Positions 29,101 through 42,407 of a stretch of DNA of 64,000 bases are shown here, in pieces. The stretch is from NCBI RefSeq assembly GCF_015706575.1, contig NW_024037076.1, positions 3,444,777 through 3,508,776 on the forward strand, read 5' to 3'. The first letter of the stretch is position 1. The number at the start of each line of letters is the position of its first letter. Below the pieces are notes generated by a model that ran no database searches, was not told the origin of the DNA, and saw only the letters and a list, made by a program, of their open reading frames with translations. This DNA comes from Patiria miniata. Its lineage: Eukaryota; Echinodermata; Asteroidea; Valvatida; Asterinidae. Both the position numbers and the translations under genes were made by a program.

Positions 29101-32100
29101 ATGATACCGTCAAAACGAGATATAGGAAGTAAACAACACCACGGACTGAAGCCCGCTGACAGCCTACTCTATGGCAATATACGCACAGAAACAAACTCGG
29201 GCAAAATATTCTTGCTTATGTCCCATTTTCTCCACAAGAATTGGGTCTACGGGATTCAAACTTGTTGGACGTTGTAGCCTGACTAACTAGCTTTCCATAC
29301 ATGTCAAAACAATCAGGAATTTTTCATAACATGATACCGTCAAAACGAGATATAGGAAGTAAACAACACCACGGACTGAAGCCCGCTGACAGCCTACTCT
29401 ATGGCAATATACGCACAGAAACAAACTCGGGCAAAATATTCTTGCTTATGTCCCATTTTCTCCACAAGAATTGGGTCTACGGGATTCAAACTTGTTGGAC
29501 GTTGTAGCCTGACTAACTAGCTTTCCATACATGTCAAAACAATCAGGAATTTTTCATAACATGATACCGTCAAAACGAGATATAGGAAGTAAACAACACC
29601 ACGGACTGAAGCCCGCTGACAGCCTACTCTATGGCAATATACGCACAGAAACAAACTCGGGCAAAATATTCTTGCTTATGTCCCATTTTCTCCACAAGAA
29701 TTGGGTCTACGGGATTCAAACTTGTTGGACGTTGTAGCCTGACTAACTAGCTTTCCATACATGTCAAAACAATCAGGAATTTTTCATAACATGATACCGT
29801 CAAAACGAGATATAGGAAGTAAACAACACCACGGACTGAAGCCCGCTGACAGCCTACTCTATGGCAATATACGCACAGAAACAAACTCGGGCAAAATATT
29901 CTTGCTTATGTCCCATTTTCTCCACAAGAATTGGGTCTACGGGATTCAAACTTGTTGGACGTTGTAGCCTGACTAACTAGCTTTCCATACATGTCAAAAC
30001 AATCAGGAATTTTTCATAACATGATACCGTCAAAACGAGATATAGGAAGTAAACAACACCACGGACTGAAGCCCGCTGACAGCCTACTCTATGGCAATAT
30101 ACGCACAGAAACAAACTCGGGCAAAATATTCTTGCTTATGTCCCATTTTCTCCACAAGAATTGGGTCTACGGGATTCAAACTTGTTGGACGTTGTAGCCT
30201 GACTAACTAGCTTTCCATACATGTCAAAACAATCAGGAATTTTTCATAACATGATACCGTCAAAACGAGATATAGGAAGTAAACAACACCACGGACTGAA
30301 GCCCGCTGACAGCCTACTCTATGGCAATATACGCACAGAAACAAACTCGGGCAAAATATTCTTGCTTATGTCCCATTTTCTCCACAAGAATTGGGTCTAC
30401 GGGATTCAAACTTGTTGGACGTTGTAGCCTGACTAACTAGCTTTCCATACATGTCAAAACAATCAGGAATTTTTCATAACATGATACCGTCAAAACGAGA
30501 TATAGGAAGTAAACAACACCACGGACTGAAGCCCGCTGACAGCCTACTCTATGGCAATATACGCACAGAAACAAACTCGGGCAAAATATTCTTGCTTATG
30601 TCCCATTTTCTCCACAAGAATTGGGTCTACGGATTCAAACTTGTTGGACGTTGTAGCCTGACTAACTAGCTTTCCATACATGTCAAAACAATCAGGAATT
30701 TTTCATAACATGATACCGTCAAAACGAGATATAGGAAGTAAACAACACCACGGACTGAAGCCCGCTGACAGCCTACTCTATGGCAATATACGCACAGAAA
30801 CAAACTCGGGCAAAATATTCTTGCTTATGTCCCATTTTCTCCACAAGAATTGGGTCTACGGGATTCAAACTTGTTGGACGTTGTAGCCTGACTAACTAGC
30901 TTTCCATACATGTCAAAACAATCAGGAATTTTTCATAACATGATACCGTCAAAACGAGATATAGGAAGTAAACAACACCACGGACTGAAGCCCGCTGACA
31001 GCCTACTCTATGGCAATATACGCACAGAAACAAACTCGGGCAAAATATTCTTGCTTATGTCCCATTTTCTCCACAAGAATTGGGTCTACGGGATTCAAAC
31101 TTGTTGGACGTTGTAGCCTGACTAACTAGCTTTCCATACATGTCAAAACAATCAGGAATTTTTCATAACATGATACCGTCAAAACGAGATATAGGAAGTA
31201 AACAACACCACGGACTGAAGCCCGCTGACAGCCTACTCTATGGCAATATACGCACAGAAACAAACTCGGGCAAAATATTCTTGCTTATGTCCCATTTTCT
31301 CCACAAGAATTGGGTCTACGGGATTCAAACTTGTTGGACGTTGTAGCCTGACTAACTAGCTTTCCATACATGTCAAAACAATCAGGAATTTTTCATAACA
31401 TGATACCGTCAAAACGAGATATAGGAAGTAAACAACACCACGGACTGAAGCCCGCTGACAGCCTACTCTATGGCAATATACGCACAGAAACAAACTCGGG
31501 CAAAATATTCTTGCTTATGTCCCATTTTCTCCACAAGAATTGGGTCTACGGGATTCAAACTTGTTGGACGTTGTAGCCTGACTAACTAGCTTTCCATACA
31601 TGTCAAAACAATCAGGAATTTTTCATAACATGATACCGTCAAAACGAGATATAGGAAGTAAACAACACCACGGACTGAAGCCCGCTGACAGCCTACTCTA
31701 TGGCAATATACGCACAGAAACAAACTCGGGCAAAATATTCTTGCTTATGTCCCATTTTCTCCACAAGAATTGGGTCTACGGGATTCAAACTTGTTGGACG
31801 TTGTAGCCTGACTAACTAGCTTTCCATACATGTCAAAACAATCAGGAATTTTTCATAACATGATACCGTCAAAACGAGATATAGGAAGTAAACAACACCA
31901 CGGACTGAAGCCCGCTGACAGCCTACTCTATGGCAATATACGCACAGAAACAAACTCGGGCAAAATATTCTTGCTTATGTCCCATTTTCTCCACAAGAAT
32001 TGGGTCTACGGGATTCAAACTTGTTGGACGTTGTAGCCTGACTAACTAGCTTTCCATACATGTCAAAACAATCAGGAATTTTTCATAACATGATACCGTC

Positions 32101-35100
32101 AAAACGAGATATAGGAAGTAAACAACACCACGGACTGAAGCCCGCTGACAGCCTACTCTATGGCAATATACGCACAGAAACAAACTCGGGCAAAATATTC
32201 TTGCTTATGTCCCATTTTCTCCACAAGAATTGGGTCTACGGGATTCAAACTTGTTGGACGTTGTAGCCTGACTAACTAGCTTTCCATACATGTCAAAACA
32301 ATCAGGAATTTTTCATAACATGATACCGTCAAAACGAGATATAGGAAGTAAACAACACCACGGACTGAAGCCCGCTGACAGCCTACTCTATGGCAATATA
32401 CGCACAGAAACAAACTCGGGCAAAATATTCTTGCTTATGTCCCATTTTCTCCACAAGAATTGGGTCTACGGGATTCAAACTTGTTGGACGTTGTAGCCTG
32501 ACTAACTAGCTTTCCATACATGTCAAAACAATCAGGAATTTTTCATAACATGATACCGTCAAAACGAGATATAGGAAGTAAACAACACCACGGACTGAAG
32601 CCCGCTGACAGCCTACTCTATGGCAATATACGCACAGAAACAAACTCGGGCAAAATATTCTTGCTTATGTCCCATTTTCTCCACAAGAATTGGGTCTACG
32701 GGATTCAAACTTGTTGGACGTTGTAGCCTGACTAACTAGCTTTCCATACATGTCAAAACAATCAGGAATTTTTCATAACATGATACCGTCAAAACGAGAT
32801 ATAGGAAGTAAACAACACCACGGACTGAAGCCCGCTGACAGCCTACTCTATGGCAATATACGCACAGAAACAAACTCGGGCAAAATATTCTTGCTTATGT
32901 CCCATTTTCTCCACAAGAATTGGGTCTACGGGATTCAAACTTGTTGGACGTTGTAGCCTGACTAACTAGCTTTCCATACATGTCAAAACAATCAGGAATT
33001 TTTCATAACATGATACCGTCAAAACGAGATATAGGAAGTAAACAACACCACGGACTGAAGCCCGCTGACAGCCTACTCTATGGCAATATACGCACAGAAA
33101 CAAACTCGGGCAAAATATTCTTGCTTATGTCCCATTTTCTCCACAAGAATTGGGTCTACGGGATTCAAACTTGTTGGACGTTGTAGCCTGACTAACTAGC
33201 TTTCCATACATGTCAAAACAATCAGGAATTTTTCATAACATGATACCGTCAAAACGAGATATAGGAAGTAAACAACACCACGGACTGAAGCCCGCTGACA
33301 GCCTACTCTATGGCAATATACGCACAGAAACAAACTCGGGCAAAATATTCTTGCTTATGTCCCATTTTCTCCACAAGAATTGGGTCTACGGGATTCAAAC
33401 TTGTTGGACGTTGTAGCCTGACTAACTAGCTTTCCATACATGTCAAAACAATCAGGAATTTTTCATAACATGATACCGTCAAAACGAGATATAGGAAGTA
33501 AACAACACCACGGACTGAAGCCCGCTGACAGCCTACTCTATGGCAATATACGCACAGAAACAAACTCGGGCAAAATATTCTTGCTTATGTCCCATTTTCT
33601 CCACAAGAATTGGGTCTACGGGATTCAAACTTGTTGGACGTTGTAGCCTGACTAACTAGCTTTCCATACATGTCAAAACAATCAGGAATTTTTCATAACA
33701 TGATACCGTCAAAACGAGATATAGGAAGTAAACAACACCACGGACTGAAGCCCGCTGACAGCCTACTCTATGGCAATATACGCACAGAAACAAACTCGGG
33801 CAAAATATTCTTGCTTATGTCCCATTTTCTCCACAAGAATTGGGTCTACGGGATTCAAACTTGTTGGACGTTGTAGCCTGACTAACTAGCTTTCCATACA
33901 TGTCAAAACAATCAGGAATTTTTCATAACATGATACCGTCAAAACGAGATATAGGAAGTAAACAACACCACGGACTGAAGCCCGCTGACAGCCTACTCTA
34001 TGGCAATATACGCACAGAAACAAACTCGGGCAAAATATTCTTGCTTATGTCCCATTTTCTCCACAAGAATTGGGTCTACGGGATTCAAACTTGTTGGACG
34101 TTGTAGCCTGACTAACTAGCTTTCCATACATGTCAAAACAATCAGGAATTTTTCATAACATGATACCGTCAAAACGAGATATAGGAAGTAAACAACACCA
34201 CGGACTGAAGCCCGCTGACAGCCTACTCTATGGCAATATACGCACAGAAACAAACTCGGGCAAAATATTCTTGCTTATGTCCCATTTTCTCCACAAGAAT
34301 TGGGTCTACGGGATTCAAACTTGTTGGACGTTGTAGCCTGACTAACTAGCTTTCCATACATGTCAAAACAATCAGGAATTTTTCATAACATGATACCGTC
34401 AAAACGAGATATAGGAAGTAAACAACACCACGGACTGAAGCCCGCTGACAGCCTACTCTATGGCAATATACGCACAGAAACAAACTCGGGCAAAATATTC
34501 TTGCTTATGTCCCATTTTCTCCACAAGAATTGGGTCTACGGGATTCAAACTTGTTGGACGTTGTAGCCTGACTAACTAGCTTTCCATACATGTCAAAACA
34601 ATCAGGAATTTTTCATAACATGATACCGTCAAAACGAGATATAGGAAGTAAACAACACCACGGACTGAAGCCCGCTGACAGCCTACTCTATGGCAATATA
34701 CGCACAGAAACAAACTCGGGCAAAATATTCTTGCTTATGTCCCATTTTCTCCACAAGAATTGGGTCTACGGGATTCAAACTTGTTGGACGTTGTAGCCTG
34801 ACTAACTAGCTTTCCATACATGTCAAAACAATCAGGAATTTTTCATAACATGATACCGTCAAAACGAGATATAGGAAGTAAACAACACCACGGACTGAAG
34901 CCCGCTGACAGCCTACTCTATGGCAATATACGCACAGAAACAAACTCGGGCAAAATATTCTTGCTTATGTCCCATTTTCTCCACAAGAATTGGGTCTACG
35001 GGATTCAAACTTGTTGGACGTTGTAGCCTGACTAACTAGCTTTCCATACATGTCAAAACAATCAGGAATTTTTCATAACATGATACCGTCAAAACGAGAT

Positions 35101-38100
35101 ATAGGAAGTAAACAACACCACGGACTGAAGCCCGCTGACAGCCTACTCTATGGCAATATACGCACAGAAACAAACTCGGGCAAAATATTCTTGCTTATGT
35201 CCCATTTTCTCCACAAGAATTGGGTCTACGGGATTCAAACTTGTTGGACGTTGTAGCCTGACTAACTAGCTTTCCATACATGTCAAAACAATCAGGAATT
35301 TTTCATAACATGATACCGTCAAAACGAGATATAGGAAGTAAACAACACCACGGACTGAAGCCCGCTGACAGCCTACTCTATGGCAATATACGCACAGAAA
35401 CAAACTCGGGCAAAATATTCTTGCTTATGTCCCATTTTCTCCACAAGAATTGGGTCTACGGGATTCAAACTTGTTGGACGTTGTAGCCTGACTAACTAGC
35501 TTTCCATACATGTCAAAACAATCAGGAATTTTTCATAACATGATACCGTCAAAACGAGATATAGGAAGTAAACAACACCACGGACTGAAGCCCGCTGACA
35601 GCCTACTCTATGGCAATATACGCACAGAAACAAACTCGGGCAAAATATTCTTGCTTATGTCCCATTTTCTCCACAAGAATTGGGTCTACGGGATTCAAAC
35701 TTGTTGGACGTTGTAGCCTGACTAACTAGCTTTCCATACATGTCAAAACAATCAGGAATTTTTCATAACATGATACCGTCAAAACGAGATATAGGAAGTA
35801 AACAACACCACGGACTGAAGCCCGCTGACAGCCTACTCTATGGCAATATACGCACAGAAACAAACTCGGGCAAAATATTCTTGCTTATGTCCCATTTTCT
35901 CCACAAGAATTGGGTCTACGGGATTCAAACTTGTTGGACGTTGTAGCCTGACTAACTAGCTTTCCATACATGTCAAAACAATCAGGAATTTTTCATAACA
36001 TGATACCGTCAAAACGAGATATAGGAAGTAAACAACACCACGGACTGAAGCCCGCTGACAGCCTACTCTATGGCAATATACGCACAGAAACAAACTCGGG
36101 CAAAATATTCTTGCTTATGTCCCATTTTCTCCACAAGAATTGGGTCTACGGGATTCAAACTTGTTGGACGTTGTAGCCTGACTAACTAGCTTTCCATACA
36201 TGTCAAAACAATCAGGAATTTTTCATAACATGATACCGTCAAAACGAGATATAGGAAGTAAACAACACCACGGACTGAAGCCCGCTGACAGCCTACTCTA
36301 TGGCAATATACGCACAGAAACAAACTCGGGCAAAATATTCTTGCTTATGTCCCATTTTCTCCACAAGAATTGGGTCTACGGGATTCAAACTTGTTGGACG
36401 TTGTAGCCTGACTAACTAGCTTTCCATACATGTCAAAACAATCAGGAATTTTTCATAACATGATACCGTCAAAACGAGATATAGGAAGTAAACAACACCA
36501 CGGACTGAAGCCCGCTGACAGCCTACTCTATGGCAATATACGCACAGAAACAAACTCGGGCAAAATATTCTTGCTTATGTCCCATTTTCTCCACAAGAAT
36601 TGGGTCTACGGGATTCAAACTTGTTGGACGTTGTAGCCTGACTAACTAGCTTTCCATACATGTCAAAACAATCAGGAATTTTTCATAACATGATACCGTC
36701 AAAACGAGATATAGGAAGTAAACAACACCACGGACTGAAGCCCGCTGACAGCCTACTCTATGGCAATATACGCACAGAAACAAACTCGGGCAAAATATTC
36801 TTGCTTATGTCCCATTTTCTCCACAAGAATTGGGTCTACGGGATTCAAACTTGTTGGACGTTGTAGCCTGACTAACTAGCTTTCCATACATGTCAAAACA
36901 ATCAGGAATTTTTCATAACATGATACCGTCAAAACGAGATATAGGAAGTAAACAACACCACGGACTGAAGCCCGCTGACAGCCTACTCTATGGCAATATA
37001 CGCACAGAAACAAACTCGGGCAAAATATTCTTGCTTATGTCCCATTTTCTCCACAAGAATTGGGTCTACGGGATTCAAACTTGTTGGACGTTGTAGCCTG
37101 ACTAACTAGCTTTCCATACATGTCAAAACAATCAGGAATTTTTCATAACATGATACCGTCAAAACGAGATATAGGAAGTAAACAACACCACGGACTGAAG
37201 CCCGCTGACAGCCTACTCTATGGCAATATACGCACAGAAACAAACTCGGGCAAAATATTCTTGCTTATGTCCCATTTTCTCCACAAGAATTGGGTCTACG
37301 GGATTCAAACTTGTTGGACGTTGTAGCCTGACTAACTAGCTTTCCATACATGTCAAAACAATCAGGAATTTTTCATAACATGATACCGTCAAAACGAGAT
37401 ATAGGAAGTAAACAACACCACGGACTGAAGCCCGCTGACAGCCTACTCTATGGCAATATACGCACAGAAACAAACTCGGGCAAAATATTCTTGCTTATGT
37501 CCCATTTTCTCCACAAGAATTGGGTCTACGGGATTCAAACTTGTTGGACGTTGTAGCCTGACTAACTAGCTTTCCATACATGTCAAAACAATCAGGAATT
37601 TTTCATAACATGATACCGTCAAAACGAGATATAGGAAGTAAACAACACCACGGACTGAAGCCCGCTGACAGCCTACTCTATGGCAATATACGCACAGAAA
37701 CAAACTCGGGCAAAATATTCTTGCTTATGTCCCATTTTCTCCACAAGAATTGGGTCTACGGGATTCAAACTTGTTGGACGTTGTAGCCTGACTAACTAGC
37801 TTTCCATACATGTCAAAACAATCAGGAATTTTTCATAACATGATACCGTCAAAACGAGATATAGGAAGTAAACAACACCACGGACTGAAGCCCGCTGACA
37901 GCCTACTCTATGGCAATATACGCACAGAAACAAACTCGGGCAAAATATTCTTGCTTATGTCCCATTTTCTCCACAAGAATTGGGTCTACGGGATTCAAAC
38001 TTGTTGGACGTTGTAGCCTGACTAACTAGCTTTCCATACATGTCAAAACAATCAGGAATTTTTCATAACATGATACCGTCAAAACGAGATATAGGAAGTA

Positions 38101-41100
38101 AACAACACCACGGACTGAAGCCCGCTGACAGCCTACTCTATGGCAATATACGCACAGAAACAAACTCGGGCAAAATATTCTTGCTTATGTCCCATTTTCT
38201 CCACAAGAATTGGGTCTACGGGATTCAAACTTGTTGGACGTTGTAGCCTGACTAACTAGCTTTCCATACATGTCAAAACAATCAGGAATTTTTCATAACA
38301 TGATACCGTCAAAACGAGATATAGGAAGTAAACAACACCACGGACTGAAGCCCGCTGACAGCCTACTCTATGGCAATATACGCACAGAAACAAACTCGGG
38401 CAAAATATTCTTGCTTATGTCCCATTTTCTCCACAAGAATTGGGTCTACGGGATTCAAACTTGTTGGACGTTGTAGCCTGACTAACTAGCTTTCCATACA
38501 TGTCAAAACAATCAGGAATTTTTCATAACATGATACCGTCAAAACGAGATATAGGAAGTAAACAACACCACGGACTGAAGCCCGCTGACAGCCTACTCTA
38601 TGGCAATATACGCACAGAAACAAACTCGGGCAAAATATTCTTGCTTATGTCCCATTTTCTCCACAAGAATTGGGTCTACGGGATTCAAACTTGTTGGACG
38701 TTGTAGCCTGACTAACTAGCTTTCCATACATGTCAAAACAATCAGGAATTTTTCATAACATGATACCGTCAAAACGAGATATAGGAAGTAAACAACACCA
38801 CGGACTGAAGCCCGCTGACAGCCTACTCTATGGCAATATACGCACAGAAACAAACTCGGGCAAAATATTCTTGCTTATGTCCCATTTTCTCCACAAGAAT
38901 TGGGTCTACGGGATTCAAACTTGTTGGACGTTGTAGCCTGACTAACTAGCTTTCCATACATGTCAAAACAATCAGGAATTTTTCATAACATGATACCGTC
39001 AAAACGAGATATAGGAAGTAAACAACACCACGGACTGAAGCCCGCTGACAGCCTACTCTATGGCAATATACGCACAGAAACAAACTCGGGCAAAATATTC
39101 TTGCTTATGTCCCATTTTCTCCACAAGAATTGGGTCTACGGGATTCAAACTTGTTGGACGTTGTAGCCTGACTAACTAGCTTTCCATACATGTCAAAACA
39201 ATCAGGAATTTTTCATAACATGATACCGTCAAAACGAGATATAGGAAGTAAACAACACCACGGACTGAAGCCCGCTGACAGCCTACTCTATGGCAATATA
39301 CGCACAGAAACAAACTCGGGCAAAATATTCTTGCTTATGTCCCATTTTCTCCACAAGAATTGGGTCTACGGGATTCAAACTTGTTGGACGTTGTAGCCTG
39401 ACTAACTAGCTTTCCATACATGTCAAAACAATCAGGAATTTTTCATAACATGATACCGTCAAAACGAGATATAGGAAGTAAACAACACCACGGACTGAAG
39501 CCCGCTGACAGCCTACTCTATGGCAATATACGCACAGAAACAAACTCGGGCAAAATATTCTTGCTTATGTCCCATTTTCTCCACAAGAATTGGGTCTACG
39601 GATTCAAACTTGTTGGACGTTGTAGCCTGACTAACTAGCTTTCCATACATGTCAAAACAATCAGGAATTTTTCATAACATGATACCGTCAAAACGAGATA
39701 TAGGAAGTAAACAACACCACGGACTGAAGCCCGCTGACAGCCTACTCTATGGCAATATACGCACAGAAACAAACTCGGGCAAAATATTCTTGCTTATGTC
39801 CCATTTTCTCCACAAGAATTGGGTCTACGGGATTCAAACTTGTTGGACGTTGTAGCCTGACTAACTAGCTTTCCATACATGTCAAAACAATCAGGAATTT
39901 TTCATAACATGATACCGTCAAAACGAGATATAGGAAGTAAACAACACCACGGACTGAAGCCCGCTGACAGCCTACTCTATGGCAATATACGCACAGAAAC
40001 AAACTCGGGCAAAATATTCTTGCTTATGTCCCATTTTCTCCACAAGAATTGGGTCTACGGGATTCAAACTTGTTGGACGTTGTAGCCTGACTAACTAGCT
40101 TTCCATACATGTCAAAACAATCAGGAATTTTTCATAACATGATACCGTCAAAACGAGATATAGGAAGTAAACAACACCACGGACTGAAGCCCGCTGACAG
40201 CCTACTCTATGGCAATATACGCACAGAAACAAACTCGGGCAAAATATTCTTGCTTATGTCCCATTTTCTCCACAAGAATTGGGTCTACGGATTCAAACTT
40301 GTTGGACGTTGTAGCCTGACTAACTAGCTTTCCATACATGTCAAAACAATCAGGAATTTTTCATAACATGATACCGTCAAAACGAGATATAGGAAGTAAA
40401 CAACACCACGGACTGAAGCCCGCTGACAGCCTACTCTATGGCAATATACGCACAGAAACAAACTCGGGCAAAATATTCTTGCTTATGTCCCATTTTCTCC
40501 ACAAGAATTGGGTCTACGGGATTCAAACTTGTTGGACGTTGTAGCCTGACTAACTAGCTTTCCATACATGTCAAAACAATCAGGAATTTTTCATAACATG
40601 ATACCGTCAAAACGAGATATAGGAAGTAAACAACACCACGGACTGAAGCCCGCTGACAGCCTACTCTATGGCAATATACGCACAGAAACAAACTCGGGCA
40701 AAATATTCTTGCTTATGTCCCATTTTCTCCACAAGTATTGGGTCTACGGGATTCAAACTTGTTGGACGTTGTAGCCTGACTAACTAGCTTTCCATACATG
40801 TCAAAACAATCAGGAATTTTTCATAACATGATACCGTCAAAACGAGATATAGGAAGTAAACAACACCACGGACTGAAGCCCGCTGACAGCCTACTCTATG
40901 GCAATATACGCACAGAAACAAACTCGGGCAAAATATTCTTGCTTATGTCCCATTTTCTCCACAAGAATTGGGTCTACGGGATTCAAACTTGTTGGACGTT
41001 GTAGCCTGACTAACTAGCTTTCCATACATGTCAAAACAATCAGGAATTTTTCATAACATGATACCGTCAAAACGAGATATAGGAAGTAAACAACACCACG

Positions 41101-42407
41101 GACTGAAGCCCGCTGACAGCCTACTCTATGGCAATATACGCACAGAAACAAACTCGGGCAAAATATTCTTGCTTATGTCCCATTTTCTCCACAAGAATTG
41201 GGTCTACGGGATTCAAACTTGTTGGACGTTGTAGCCTGACTAACTAGCTTTCCATACATGTCAAAACAATCAGGAATTTTTCATAACATGATACCGTCAA
41301 AACGAGATATAGGAAGTAAACAACACCACGGACTGAAGCCCGCTGACAGCCTACTCTATGGCAATATACGCACAGAAACAAACTCGGGCAAAATATTCTT
41401 GCTTATGTCCCATTTTCTCCACAAGAATTGGGTCTACGGGATTCAAACTTGTTGGACGTTGTAGCCTGACTAACTAGCTTTCCATACATGTCAAAACAAT
41501 CAGGAATTTTTCATAACATGATACCGTCAAAACGAGATATAGGAAGTAAACAACACCACGGACTGAAGCCCGCTGACAGCCTACTCTATGGCAATATACG
41601 CACAGAAACAAACTCGGGCAAAATATTCTTGCTTATGTCCCATTTTCTCCACAAGTATTGGGTCTACGGGATTCAAACTTGTTGGACGTTGTAGCCTGAC
41701 TAACTAGCTTTCCATACATGTCAAAACAATCAGGAATTTTTCATAACATGATACCGTCAAAACGAGATATAGGAAGTAAACAACACCACGGACTGAAGCC
41801 CGCTGACAGCCTACTCTATGGCAATATACGCACAGAAACAAACTCGGGCAAAATATTCTTGCTTATGTCCCATTTTCTCCACAAGAATTGGGTCTACGGG
41901 ATTCAAACTTGTTGGACGTTGTAGCCTGACTAACTAGCTTTCCATACATGTCAAAACAATCAGGAATTTTTCATAACATGATACCGTCAAAACGAGATAT
42001 AGGAAGTAAACAACACCACGGACTGAAGCCCGCTGACAGCCTACTCTATGGCAATATACGCACAGAAACAAACTCGGGCAAAATATTCTTGCTTATGTCC
42101 CATTTTCTCCACAAGAATTGGGTCTACGGGATTCAAACTTGTTGGACGTTGTAGCCTGACTAACTAGCTTTCCATACATGTCAAAACAATCAGGAATTTT
42201 TCATAACATGATACCGTCAAAACGAGATATAGGAAGTAAACAACACCACGGACTGAAGCCCGCTGACAGCCTACTCTATGGCAATATACGCACAGAAACA
42301 AACTCGGGCAAAATATTCTTGCTTATGTCCCATTTTCTCCACAAGAATTGGGTCTACGGGATTCAAACTTGTTGGACGTTGTAGCCTGACTAACTAGCTT
42401 TCCATAC

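Larger units (their letters stand above)
9751..42407 (+). repeat. Homogeneous amplification core, A at position 170
   Basis: About 142 monomers, nearly all carrying CAAGAATTGGG. Consecutive runs with no difference I could see include 14121-23780 (42 copies), 24011-30450 (28 copies) and 30680-39419 (38 copies). The exceptions are few. T at position 170 persists at 10211, 11131, 13891, 23781, 40568 and 41488, and the 229-bp GG form occurs at 30451, 39420 and 40109. The alleles AAAAAAATC, AACAAGAT and CATTCATG are absent. This pattern is expected from recent local expansion or gene conversion, with older variants left at the array margins. An over-polished or collapsed assembly could imitate it. 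Confidence 0.9.
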
